This document shows, piece by piece, positions 1-9,533 of a stretch of 30,174 bases of DNA. The position numbers and the translations under genes were made by a program. Under the pieces are notes generated by a model. That model was not told the DNA's origin and did no database searches. It saw only the letters and a program-made list of their open reading frames with translations. Every line of letters begins with the position of its first letter. Positions within the stretch are counted from its first letter, which is position 1. This stretch comes from Fragilaria crotonensis (Eukaryota > Bacillariophyta > Fragilariophyceae > Fragilariales > Fragilariaceae), in assembly GCA_022925895.1 (NCBI GenBank), contig JAKSYS010000724.1, positions 1 through 30,174 on the forward strand, read 5' to 3'.

Positions 1-164
1 CGTAGTAAGAGGTACAGGTAATGTACAGTGCTCTACGCCAGTTTCGTGGTCCATTCGACGACCACCTGTCAACTCCGACGCTCCGATGTTCGACAAGAGT
101 GGCAGCAGCAACACTGCACTCTGGAAAGAGAGAACAGCCTCACCTTATCAGCATTCTTGTTCGA

Positions 165-1289
165 ATGAAACCAACCATGAATAGGTTCTTGAACGTTTTG
201 CTGCTGTTCTTTTTGTCGGTAAAGAATATCAAAGGATCTGCACTATTCAAACGACACTGGGGACAGGGAGGAAGACAATCAAAAACCCGCACCAATTCCT
301 TAAACACAACCAAGGTATCAAACAACAACTCAGAGTACAGAATACCAGAATGGCAAAAGTCACTACCACATCCACTTCCTACTCGACGAACGCTCGAACG
401 CATTCACATCCCACTTTCTTCCAATACCAAAGTCACAGTCTATCTGCTGGGAACATCTCACGTTTCCAATGACAGTTCTGCCGACGTCCGAGTCTTGCTG
501 AATGCGACACGACCACAAATTGTATTTTTGGAATTATGTGATCAACGCATCAACATGTTGGCACCACCACCACCGCCGCCATCGCTGGACGAGAATGAAA
601 CTACGAAGAATGCCTTTCCTTCCAATGCTTCCTTCTGGGATCGTGTTCAATTGGTCCGACAACGGAGTGGCATGTCACACAGTAGTGCCATGGGGACAGT
701 CTTGTTAACAAGTGTTCAAGATGAATATGCCGAATCGTTGGGTGTTGAATTGGGAGGTGAATTCCATGCTGCCTGGGAATACTGTCAAGTTCATCGTCCC
801 ATTTGTATTCTTGGTGATCGACCACTCCAAATTACACTTTTGCGGGCATGGGAATCCCTGTCGTGGTGGGGAAAAACGAAATGTCTGTTGGCATTGTTGT
901 GGTCATCATGGCAAAAACCGAATCCTGAAGAATTGAGAGAATGGATGCAAAGTATACTGCAGGGTGATTCGGATGTATTGACGGAAAGTATGGCAGAATT
1001 GCGGAAATCTTTTCCGAGTCTGGAGCGAGTTATTTTGAAGGAACGAGACGCCTACCTGGCCTGTAAGATCTTTCAAACGTGCCGTCATTTGGATTATAGA
1101 GAAAACCATACAATGGTGGCTATCGTCGGAGCTGGACATGGAAAAGGTATTTGTCAATGGTTAACGGATGGGAATGGCCAAACACCGGAGCAGATTTTGA
1201 GCGAGATTGTGCAAACGAAAAAACACACGGACGTGGACTTTTTGGTCAAGGAAGTGACGCAACTGCCGTATGGTCAGAATTTGTTTTAA
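165..1289 (+). CDS. TraB/PrgY-family protein, probably secretory or organelle-targeted
   Basis: The frame is open from base 21, but the ATG at 165 is preferred because it begins a typical signal sequence: a basic start, then a hydrophobic run (LNVLLLFFLSV) ending near GSA. This gives 374 aa. TraB-family signatures follow: a GTSH motif after a beta-strand (about residues 96-99), an ELCDQR motif (about 123-128), an ILGDRPLQITL segment, ERDAY, and GAGHGKGI near residue 322. These glycine, histidine and acidic motifs define the TraB/PrgY/GumN fold, which is proposed to be hydrolase-like; eukaryotic members are often mitochondrial or plastidial. A proline run (six P after LA) separates the first two motifs and is probably a loop insertion. 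No intron is needed. A signal peptide followed by SALF could be part of a diatom bipartite plastid signal, but the usual phenylalanine position is not clear. Family call firm; location inferred. Confidence 0.85.
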   Translation: MKPTMNRFLNVLLLFFLSVKNIKGSALFKRHWGQGGRQSKTRTNSLNTTKVSNNNSEYRIPEWQKSLPHPLPTRRTLERIHIPLSSNTKVTVYLLGTSHVSNDSSADVRVLLNATRPQIVFLELCDQRINMLAPPPPPPSLDENETTKNAFPSNASFWDRVQLVRQRSGMSHSSAMGTVLLTSVQDEYAESLGVELGGEFHAAWEYCQVHRPICILGDRPLQITLLRAWESLSWWGKTKCLLALLWSSWQKPNPEELREWMQSILQGDSDVLTESMAELRKSFPSLERVILKERDAYLACKIFQTCRHLDYRENHTMVAIVGAGHGKGICQWLTDGNGQTPEQILSEIVQTKKHTDVDFLVKEVTQLPYGQNLF

Positions 1290-1998
1290 TTGCTTCATAT
1301 GCGTACGTCGCCTCATCCCGCTCATCGATGCAATCCATCGGATGTGACATCGGTTCGATTCTGCATCACGTCGTGATGCAGTCAAATCTTCTCACATTTT
1401 TGCGGTCTCGATGAGGTTGAACGAAGCGTCGTCACGATGATAGTGATTAGATGGCATTCGTGGAGCCTTGAGTCCACGTGTCTGTCCCAACATGGATGCA
1501 ACAAGAGGTTGTCGCCGCTAATGGACGTGGGCGCGTTACGTCGACTCGATTCCGGAGTACTTGAGTGTGAGGTTAATTGATGTAGCATCCCTTTACCTCC
1601 CATTATTGAACTTGGTGCTTTGCTGGATACTCGATAGGGGTATAGAGGTCTATATCATCTCGTTATGCTTTTACGATGCTCTCCTTAGATGTTCCGAGTT
1701 CGAAAAGGCTACCACTTCTGGCATACGCCGAGTACATTGGATTCCGGGACCGTTGCAGGGTACTCGGTGTGTTCAGCTACGAGTCAGGTCGAGTACTTGT
1801 GCCTGATGGTACAAGTACTCTACTCTCTACTCGAACACTCGTATACAGTAACTACATATACTCACTGAATTTCTGTATTCAATCAGATGCATATTATCCA
1901 CTTACCGTCATCACGATGTGTCTCCCGGTAGAAAAAGGATCCACCACTCCACCACCACAAAATCCATTGGCAACCAATTGTTTGACGACGATTGTAAA
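1290..1998. other. Intergenic region, GTAC-rich
   Basis: About 700 bp between two plus-strand genes. No conserved coding frame is seen; the short frames that cross it lack domain motifs. The part from about 1780 to 1860 is dense in GTAC, AGTACT and GAGTAC words and probably belongs to the promoter or 5' leader of the Cgi121-like gene. No clear TATA box stands out. Confidence 0.5.
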
Positions 1999-2694
1999 AT
2001 GGCACAAGTCGTTTCATTCCCACTGGCATTATCACGCACTGATCAATCACTGTATTGTTCACTTCACAAATGTTCGAATCCTTATGCACTTTCGAAACGA
2101 TTCCAAACAGGAAGAGGAGATGCGACAACATCATCAACTACAGCTACCGGAGTTAATAGTAATGATGGTTCATCAAAAGATGGTGCTGATGGTACTCTTT
2201 CAAAGGACGACTCATCAACAGCAACTCCAACACTGGCACTTTTGAATGCACGACGCATTGTCGGAATATCACAATTGTGTTGTGCCGCCAATCTTGCCTG
2301 TCAACGCCCTACAAGTCCCACGTGGGATACAGTCTTCTTGGTCGCAGCAAGTACCCATTTGGGACATGTATTGCGAGATTATGCATTTGTACGAAATGAT
2401 GATAATGACGATGATGCAGCAATGGTGATAAATGACAGTAATGCGAACGACGAAGAGGAATACATAGTAATTGTATTTACTATATCGAACTGTGGATTGG
2501 AATATTACCAAAGTTTATTGGAACAACATGGTTTGTCGGATACCATGATGGATTTGGAAGAGCTTTTGCAGAAACAACGCGAGACGTTGGCACACGAGTT
2601 CCAAAGCTGGTACAAGCTAACGACGCAAGAGTTGGCATCATCCACACTCGAGGCATGTGTATTGACCAAGATTGCTACCAAAATGGCGGCGTAA
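1999..2694 (+). CDS. Cgi121/TPRKB-like KEOPS complex subunit
   Basis: Read from the ATG at 1999 this is 231 aa, close to the usual 180-200 plus inserts. The order of motifs matches Cgi121/TPRKB: an N-terminal strand-helix (VVSFPLALSRTDQSLYCSLHKC), then ALLNARRIVGISQLCCAANLA, which aligns with the family segment in which an (A/F)I(D/N)P-type turn precedes an alanine-rich helix, then a strand-helix (LVAASTHLGHVLRDYAF), an IVIVF strand, and a C-terminal YKLTTQEL helix followed by LEACVLTKIATK. In yeast and human KEOPS (with Kae1/OSGEP, Bud32/PRPK and Pcc1) this subunit binds tRNA and supports N6-threonylcarbamoyl-adenosine synthesis. Two low-complexity inserts rich in S/T/D/N interrupt the fold, one before ALLNARR and an acidic one before IVIVF. 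An upstream frame extension to 1918 is possible but lacks homology-like sequence. Family recognised from motif order, not from a search. Confidence 0.72.
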   Translation: MAQVVSFPLALSRTDQSLYCSLHKCSNPYALSKRFQTGRGDATTSSTTATGVNSNDGSSKDGADGTLSKDDSSTATPTLALLNARRIVGISQLCCAANLACQRPTSPTWDTVFLVAASTHLGHVLRDYAFVRNDDNDDDAAMVINDSNANDEEEYIVIVFTISNCGLEYYQSLLEQHGLSDTMMDLEELLQKQRETLAHEFQSWYKLTTQELASSTLEACVLTKIATKMAA

Positions 2695-2940
2695 GTAACA
2701 CACTCGAGCATCAATATTGAATGACAGGGAGACACGGCATGGTCAATGATCTTGGAGTTTTTGTTCCTTCTGGTTTCATGGACGAGATGATCCCCTGATA
2801 ATCGATCCCCTTTGATCATTGATCACGCTCTTTCACCAACAGTATCAAGTCTTCGTATGATGCTCGATACTACAAGCATTCTTTGAATGAAGGCCACTGA
2901 TTCATCGCTGTCTCAAGCCACGAAGTCTCACTCACTGTAT
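2695..2940. other. Short intergenic region between convergent genes
   Basis: About 245 bp separate the stop of the plus-strand Cgi121-like gene from the deduced stop of the minus-strand coiled-coil gene. It contains the inverted word pair GATCAATGATC near 2815-2825 and is otherwise unremarkable; both 3' UTRs must lie here. Confidence 0.5.
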
Positions 2941-4479
2941 TTACGGCATTTCATTTGCCTCTCGTTTCAGCTTCTCAAGTTCCTCCATATCGTTCATAGC
3001 CTTTGCCACTGCAAGGCGTGCATAGAACTTATCCTTTTTGATTTCAAGTTCGAAACGAAGTTTTTCCCGATTTGCAGCCTCCTCTTATTTTTGTTTCAAG
3101 TTCGAAACGAAGTCTTTCCCTCGTCGCAGCCTCATTCATATGACGAAGCGTCAGCTTTCCTTGCTCTAGTAGTATTTTCATCCCGGCACTTGTCTCGTCC
3201 TCCTTCTCTTGCGTCGACGCGTTATCTTTCCTCTTCTTAGTACCGCTATTGCAAGTGGTAGATGCAGCGACAGAGGCGGAGGCTGCCTTTGCACTTGAAG
3301 TGTCTTCCTCATCGTCATTGTCATTTTCCGAATCTGATGAATGGAGCCAAAGGGTATCGCCGTCCAATAATGGCTGATGATTGCAATCAATACCTTCCAC
3401 TTGTTCGCACTGCTTGTAAAAGTAATACACACCAACTTTTGTGAACACGCCTGGTGTCTTGGCCATGGCACTCTCAATAAAATTCCATGCATCGTTGTTA
3501 GTATCGCGTACGGTGCCAGCAGCAGCAGATACTTTCATATATTGCTTGATACAGCGTCTGATCTTGACAAGATCAAGAATTTTCTTCCGAAATTCAAATG
3601 TCTCGAGTTGATCCACTTGCAGTAGATTGAGTGACCCATCGGGAAGGAGATGAGAGAGGTGAGGGTCACCCTCGCAGTGTAATAACTGTGTGAACTCAGT
3701 AGTACTGTTGTTCGCGTCGCAACCATCCAGTTTGTCCTCTTCCTGCTGCTGCCCCAAGTCAATGGCTTGCCTTCTTGTCGGACTGGCATTCACAATGTCC
3801 GGTGAGCTGTTCTTGGCAACCACCATATTGTGAGCCATTGCTGCCCGATGCCAGAAATTTCTATTGGTATTTCTTCTCACGTCATCATGGTCTCTGGTTC
3901 TCTTCCTGCCGTTGTCCTTGTTGTTAATCATTACACAACGAAGGAAATCATTTCTAAACTTGTCACTAAACACAACATTCACGGCACGGAGGATCGTGCT
4001 CGTAAGTCGTGCTGTTGCAGCAACGCGTCTTGCCGAAAGTCTCATTTCATCATCCAACGTATTGTCCTCCTGATGATGATGATAATGATGCTGCGGATCC
4101 TTGATCTTGAGAAATTTAGCGAGTGCCTTGCGGCAATCGAATTTATTCAATGACCCACAATTGAGGACACCAACATTTTTACAGAATCGACGAAGGTGAT
4201 CAATAACAAGAGTTTTGAGATCAAATAGTATTGTTTCGCTGTCATTGTTGTTGTTGTTGTTGTTTGTGTCATTGTTGTCGTTGTTATGACAGTAACTTGG
4301 ACGGTCTGAACCACAAGGACCGTGGCACCAAAGGTTTTGCTCTTTGGGTTCGTGTCAATCTCCAAGGCCATGCCAAATATGGAACCGTCCTCACCTGTCA
4401 CACTGGCCAGTTCTTTTGGGAATTCCTTGATTTTACGTTTTGTGTTCTTGGTGGTGGGGTTCGGTTGTGGATCATTCAT
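2941..4479 (-). CDS. Hypothetical diatom-type protein with C-terminal coiled coil, frame broken by a 52-bp tandem duplication
   Basis: Proposed model: ATG at 4479, exon 1 4479-4395 (28 codons, basic, MNDPQPNP start), a 53-bp intron 4394-4342 with donor CAG|GTGAGG and acceptor AAAG, then a long second exon. After an N-rich stretch exon 2 reads TILFDLKTLVIDHLRRF, a C-x-N-x-G-x-x-N-C-G-S-x-x-K-F-x-C-R motif, TSTILRAVNVVFSDKFRNDF, and WHRAAMAHN. I recall similar blocks from diatom-only hypothetical families; no function is known to me. The straight frame stops at 3044, but 2941-3080 in another minus frame encodes a convincing charged helix ending LEKLKREANEMP, which repeats the residues just upstream. 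The break is a 52-bp imperfect tandem duplication (about 3036-3139). Either the gene is frameshifted in this copy or it ends early. The intron is inferred from phase only. Confidence 0.5.
3036..3139 (-). repeat. 52-bp imperfect tandem duplication inside a coding region
   Basis: Two copies of a unit reading GAGGCTGC...CTTCGTTTCGAACTTGAAA on the minus strand lie head to tail, 52 bp apart. Both encode a version of EAA(T/N)RE(R/K)LRFELE. Because 52 is not a multiple of three, the second copy is in a different frame and the first frame runs into TGA at 3044. Confidence 0.8.
4342..4394 (-). other. Proposed 53-bp intron
   Basis: On the minus strand the donor is CAG|GTGAGGACGG and the acceptor AACCCAAAG|AGC. 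Exon 1 ends after 28 codons plus one base and exon 2 starts with the remaining two bases, so the phases agree, and splicing joins the MNDPQPNP exon to the long frame. Only length, phase and the donor consensus support it. The acceptor has a weak pyrimidine tract and 53 bp is short. Confidence 0.35.
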
Positions 4480-5255
4480 AATGACAAGTTGGATGGGGAC
4501 GAACGATGGATGATGTGAAGTTTGTGAATAATGTGAGCAGGAGAAGAACGATGACAAACACGTCGTTAGCAAATGATGCGATTGCGAAGCTGTTGCTTGC
4601 GAAGAAACCTTGTATGTACCACGTACTACTAGTATTAATTGCTTGTACTAGTCGAGTAGCTGACTTACATGCTTATTAGTACTGTAGTATGAAGTTTCTA
4701 GAGAGGCGACATTTCGGTTCCGGCATTGTTTTGCGAAGAATGCGACGGACAAGAAGGGCAGCAGTGCATACAAGTACCAGGTACTGTACTCGTCGTAGCG
4801 AGAGTGTCAGATGTCAGATGTACTCTCTACATTTGAAAACCCGGATCTTCAGGATTCTATGCCAGGATACATTTCCAGTACTGTACTTTGAACGATACTG
4901 GAGTACAAGAAGCATCTGTGTCGTCGTTTGCAATGATCGTCGCATTGAATCATTGCATTGTCAACAAGCCAAGGGTTTCACATCTCGACTGTTGGCAACA
5001 ATAGTCCTCTGTCCTCTAGGTTTCAGAGACAGTAGCAGGTAGCACGCAGTCAAGACAAGTCTATCAGGTGTGCAATAGTTGTGAGTTGCGCTGAGTTGTA
5101 ACGAGAACAAGGCCATCGTCAAAGCTCCTAATTGTCCAACCGAAGATCCATCATTGTATTCATACGCACAAAGCATACACCACGAATAAGTCCTACAAGT
5201 ACAAAGTACACTCAAGACATCCTGCTTGAACTTCTTGTTCTTCAAAAGACACAAA
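4480..5255. promoter_or_regulatory. Shared region between divergent genes, GTAC-rich
   Basis: This 776-bp gap separates the divergently oriented coiled-coil gene (-) and the SEC12-like gene (+), so both promoters should lie here. It is full of GTAC words, for example around 4615-4690, 4770-4800 and 4875-4910 (CCAGTACTGTAC, CTGGAGTACAAG), many of them palindromic. No TATA box or initiator can be named with confidence. Confidence 0.4.
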
Positions 5256-6599
5256 ATGGTCAAACTCCGACCACCATCGTTCGTCAAGAGCGTTACGATA
5301 CCAGTATTTGGCATGGATTGGTTCGGAGCCATGCCATCCACTAGTACTACTACGAATACTAAATCCATGGTTGCCTATTGCGGTGGAGGTGGATCAGCCA
5401 AGACGGGGGTCAACAACAAAATCATGATTGTTTTGGATGATGACGAAATTACAATTTCGACTGGTGATGAAGTGTGTGTCGCTGTCAAAATGTTTGTGCA
5501 TCACACACATCCCACAGATCCACACAAGGTGTGGTTGCTGGCTGCCATTCGGAATGATGTGGTTCGATACGGATTACCAGACTGTGCTGAAGATGGTCGC
5601 ATTGAAGTCGGAGGTGGTTGCAATGCTCTTGCTGTTCACGCGTTGGGGGAAGTCTTTGCGGTTGGTTGTGAAGATGGATTGATTCATGTTTACCGCATGG
5701 CGAATGCAGCTCCTACAAATACTACTGCTGAGGGAAACAATCATGACAGTCCTTGGCAAAAGCTTTTTCAATGTTCTGGTCATGAGAAGACTGTCTGCTC
5801 GCTACAATTTGCAAATCGATCGTCTCTCTTGGTCTCGTCTGCCAAGGATGGAACGTGCCGTGTGTGGAAGCAAGGTGGAGAATGTGTTGCGGTCCTTACG
5901 TGTGACATTACTGATCCCAAAGCTCCACCACCCAAAATCAAATCCAAACGTCCAGTTCAAGTGTTAGTCCGCGGGTGTGCATTTGGTGATTTGGAAGGAA
6001 AGGTCATTTACACTGTTGCCAGTGGCAAAAAGGGAACAGCATTTCTAACGCGATGGTTAGCAACGCCGGATGGCAACTACAAGGTTGATGTCCGAACTGC
6101 GATCCATCCCTTCCCGATATCCGCCATGTCCCTCAGTACCGACGCTGCCTTATTAGCACTGGGTGGTGTCGATGGAACCATTCTGCTCTTTGACGTCGGA
6201 TCGTGGTCCGTGTTGCGACAATTCAAGGAATTGCACCATTTGCCCGTCACATCCATTGCCGCACGTCCCTACGCGACCCCGTTGCAGGGTGATGGACCAG
6301 TCCCCATGCATGCCATTTCCGCATCGGCAGATTCACAAATGGGAATGTTGACACTCATTACCAAGGTCCCCCGCAGTACGACTGCGCCGTCGTCGCGAGG
6401 AGAGAAGAATGCAAGTCATTCGTCTGTTTTTCCATCAACTTTCATGTCCATGATTTGGTTGCTACTCATTTATATCTTCTACACGATTGGGACGGAAACG
6501 ATACTCTTGTGCAGTGACGAATTGTCTTTGGAATGTGTGCTGCATACAGTCTTGATTGCTCCACCAACTCGACCAGGTATTTTAGTTCCACCCCACTGA
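5256..6599 (+). CDS. SEC12/PREB-like WD40 protein, Sar1 guanine nucleotide exchange factor
   Basis: Starts at the ATG at 5256 (MVKLRPPSFV), giving 447 aa; the frame is open slightly upstream without an ATG. Near residue 40 the CGGGGSAKTGVNNKI motif matches the G-G-G-G-x-x-K-T-G-x-x-N signature of SEC12/PREB, which forms the potassium-binding loop that contacts Sar1. WD40-like repeats follow: ALGEVFAVGCEDGLIHVYRM, HEKTVCSLQFANRSSLLVSSAKDGTCRVWKQ, ISAMSLSTDAALLALGGVDGTILLFDV and a final SITSASAD-type blade. A hydrophobic segment at about residues 392-412 (MSMIWLLLIYIFYTIG) is the expected single anchor, leaving the propeller in the cytosol and a short tail in the ER lumen. The role inferred from the family is loading Sar1 with GTP to start COPII coat assembly. 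The gene is uninterrupted and converges on its minus-strand neighbour with 177 bp between stops. Confidence 0.88.
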   Translation: MVKLRPPSFVKSVTIPVFGMDWFGAMPSTSTTTNTKSMVAYCGGGGSAKTGVNNKIMIVLDDDEITISTGDEVCVAVKMFVHHTHPTDPHKVWLLAAIRNDVVRYGLPDCAEDGRIEVGGGCNALAVHALGEVFAVGCEDGLIHVYRMANAAPTNTTAEGNNHDSPWQKLFQCSGHEKTVCSLQFANRSSLLVSSAKDGTCRVWKQGGECVAVLTCDITDPKAPPPKIKSKRPVQVLVRGCAFGDLEGKVIYTVASGKKGTAFLTRWLATPDGNYKVDVRTAIHPFPISAMSLSTDAALLALGGVDGTILLFDVGSWSVLRQFKELHHLPVTSIAARPYATPLQGDGPVPMHAISASADSQMGMLTLITKVPRSTTAPSSRGEKNASHSSVFPSTFMSMIWLLLIYIFYTIGTETILLCSDELSLECVLHTVLIAPPTRPGILVPPH

Positions 6600-6682
6600 A
6601 AACCATACATGGCAAGCGAACGGGCGTGGCAGCCGTTGTAGACGAAACGAAACACACTTTCATGGCTAGTAGTCGGATAACA

Positions 6683-6732
6683 TTGATTTCACCACTAAAC
6701 CTTACATTTGATTTCATCACTAAACCTTGCCT
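6683..6732. repeat. Imperfect 25-bp tandem duplication in a 3' intergenic gap
   Basis: The words TTGATTTCACCACTAAACC and TTGATTTCATCACTAAACC occur 25 bp apart in the 177-bp gap between two convergent genes. It probably falls within one or both 3' UTRs and has no visible coding role. Confidence 0.75.
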
Positions 6733-6776
6733 CGGCGTCCTTACCATAGTACTGTACGTTCACACTCAATCCACAA

Positions 6777-8306
6777 CTAATTTTGCTTGATTCCAGCTTC
6801 CAAATTCGCACCTCCACCACTGATGACGTTGCCGCTGCTATTGCTGCCATCATACGTGACAAGAACAATTTCATTCGAGGTTTCATCCTTGAATTCCCAT
6901 TGTCGGTACACCACATTTTTCGGTGGTGGGCCCAGGACACGGCGCAGAATGACGGACGCGTTGATTTCATCATCAATGTCGCGATGGTCAAATGGAGGAG
7001 CTGGATCACCAGTCTTGCGATCAAAGTGATTGCACCCCTCGGTACAGAAACAACATCCATGACGACCAAAGAATCGACGACAACCACATTTCTGACAGAA
7101 TGTAGACGAACGGACCGGAGCTTGGTAGTCTTCGTAGAATGCGATTTGCTTCCTTCGGACAAGGTTGTAATTCTTGTACACTTCCTTGATTTCCTCGGAT
7201 ATCTCGTTCTCATCCTTGTACGGCACGACTCGACGAGGATGACAAATGTATTTGTGATAGAATTTGCAGTCCGTGCAGCAAGGGAGCTGACAATGTGGCT
7301 CACAACACACATCTCGTTTGGGACCACCACCCGACTCGGATACGTTCTCTTCCCAATAGGCGAGGCATTTCTGAACGTCCTCCTTGGTGATGGTACGGCC
7401 CTCAAAGTAGGCTTGGAGACAAATATTGGCGGCCGCAGCGACTTCGTCAGCATGCGCCATACCATGGTATCGGTACGTGCAACACATCATGTCGCAGGGC
7501 CTTGAGTAGACAAGAAAATTTTGCAAAGTGTTGAGATGAGTGACTTTTTCGGAAACCTCAACTATATGGAATGCACCACACTGATACACACATGACACTT
7601 ACCATTCATCACACCACCATCCACCACAATCTGTGAACATTCGATTCCAGAGTGGTCCATTGCATTGACATCGCTGTCGTGCCACGACCCCTCCGTAGAG
7701 CGGCCAAGTGCAGCACAGATAATTGATGACACCACAATGGACCTTTCGAAATCCAAAGGCACCACGATCGAACGGATGCGTCTTGATCTTGTCTGCATTC
7801 CAAGATCCGCATCCACAGAGTCCCCAGGGGATGCGAATGAGCGGGACGTTGACTTCAATCCGATTGGAGTAGATTCGGAACCACGTTCGGGTGGAGTATT
7901 CCTTTCGCAGCCAACAACAAGCTTCATCGCATGTGAATGCGGACATTGCAGTCGTTGAGGTCAATGCCTTGGTCAAGAGGTAGACGAGTCCGCAGGGAGT
8001 TAGTAAAATGGCAAAAAGTGGTCGATAGCAACGAAACGCTTGTCCCTGATCAATCTCTGCCTCGTAGAGAATCGGATCCTGACTGGTCGGAAGGTCTTTC
8101 AAAATATGAGTGGATGGCATGCCACCAATATCATCTGGCACCGTGACACCTCCCCGGCGGTTGGTTCCAAAATGGCGGATACGAAGTGATCCATGGATCT
8201 CATCGGCGTAGTCCATCTCATCATCGTCGGCGTACTCATCGTCATCATCAACGGTTGCGTACCGGTAGCGACGCTTCGAGTGGGGAGAGCTGGAGCAGCA
8301 TCCCAT
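6777..8306 (-). CDS. Cysteine-rich membrane-associated protein with N-myristoylation signal (unknown function)
   Basis: Two exons, 8306-7603 and 7500-6777, joined across a 102-bp intron, give 475 aa in phase (exon 1 ends TG, exon 2 starts G). The protein begins MGCCSSS: glycine at 2 and serine at 6 fit N-myristoylation, and Cys3/Cys4 could be palmitoylated, so attachment to a membrane is likely. An acidic stretch (about 19-36) follows, then a hydrophobic segment at about 96-114. The rest is rich in paired cysteines: PWGLCGCGSWN, CQCNGPLW, DCGGWWCDEWPCDMMCCTYR, then CCEPHCQLPCCTDC and FCQKCGCRRFFGRHGCCFC, resembling several small zinc-binding or disulfide clusters. The tryptophan- and cysteine-rich block is split by the intron. 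I do not recognise a named family; similar proteins seem common in stramenopiles. Function not assigned. Confidence 0.8.
7501..7602 (-). other. 102-bp intron
   Basis: On the minus strand the donor is GAATG|GTAAGTGTC and the acceptor CTACTCAAG|GCCC. Splicing joins CDEW to PCDMMCC without changing frame. Without splicing, exon 1 stops within a few codons. Confidence 0.85.
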
Positions 8307-9533
8307 GATGTATCAACGATATCAAGTAGTACTATTGTACTCCTGACTTTCAGACTTTGAGCACGTTGTAGTTGATGACAATAGTAGTGGTATTCCTGTA
8401 GACTTGTACTCCAACAAAGTATTGGAGAAGTGATCAGGATAAATGATATATCTTTCTTCGGGTTCTCCTTTTAATTGGTCACAGACATAATACCAAACAA
8501 TTATTACATCCCAGGGACACCCGTACGAATAATTCTGAAATCGTACGGATACAGGAACGACAGTTGCGAAACATACACCCATCTTCGTGTATGTTTATCT
8601 ACATACATGTACGATGTTAGTTTGGTAGAGCATGTTGGAGGATTCCTGACTCTGACTATATGACTATATAGACATGGTTTATGATTTATGATTCTCATGT
8701 GTTCATTACAGACTACAGACGGCTGAAGGGGTTCCCATTACGGTTATTGTCAGTCATTGTCTCCTGCGTTTCGGACAATTGTGTTCGTATGCTGTACAAG
8801 TACCAGTTCGAGGCATGGAGACGACCCTGTACCCTGTACTGTACTTGTACCTTTGAACGTGCCGGTGTACGGGAGAACTCAGAGACGTTTCGTATATGCC
8901 CAAGTATGTCCATGTTCGTGACGTCCTATTCGTTATGAGTTATATCATATGGTTTAACTTGTGTACAATGTTTAGTGCTCTTGGAAGGGGCTTGATGCGT
9001 ACTCGGAGTATTCTCTTCAGATTGATTGCAGAGGTTCGGATTCACGCATTTGAAGTTTGACACTCGATCAATGATCCCGTTGAAATTGGGGATCTTGTCG
9101 AACAAGAAACATAAGTGATCTCAATAGGGCATGCGAAGAATTGCATCCAGTAAGGCCATGAGACCAATATTGAAGAAGCATATCGTTGTTCTTGGGAGAG
9201 TAGTCCATAAGACATGCCCATCATAGCTAATGGGTGATCGATCACGCCATTTGATCATTCGCAGGGGCTTATCAATCGCTTCGGGTTGAGTGCTGTAAGT
9301 ATTGAGATCTGCGTCTGGGTTCTGCGGCTGTCCCAGAAGCAGATCTCTAGGTAACCGACAAAATTGCTGATGAATCTGTTTTTGTAAGTTTTTATACATC
9401 GTTGGTGCTCTTGAATTATTGTATGCTCGGGGTGTTCGCATTCGATTGAAGTCACAGGAGATAGAAGGTCGGGTTCGCGTTTGTAAAGCTCGATACTCTG
9501 ATTACGGTAAAAGCTGACAAAACCATTCCCTTA
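8307..9533. other. Intergenic region with weak minus-strand frames
   Basis: This 1.2-kb stretch precedes the minus-strand cysteine-rich gene, so its first few hundred bases should hold that promoter. At 8602-8618 it contains CATACATGTACGATGTT, which recurs upstream of the RING gene. Around 8790-8860 there are nested GTAC words. On the minus strand between 9042 and 9441 two overlapping frames of about 70 and 106 codons share hydrophobic segments and could be an eroded gene, but I recognise no motif. Confidence 0.4.

Noticed and set aside
1340..1370. tRNA-like word GGTTCGATTC
   Set aside because: It resembles a T-loop, but no acceptor, D-arm or anticodon stem of tRNA form could be drawn around it.
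140..1385. Minus-strand and alternative plus-strand frames over the TraB gene
   Set aside because: The 374-aa TraB frame has clear family motifs; the others are shadows.
4231..4518. Plus-strand 95-codon cysteine-rich frame
   Set aside because: Its cysteines come from the complement of the AAC/CAA-rich tract in the minus-strand gene; it is antisense to exon 1 and has no domain.
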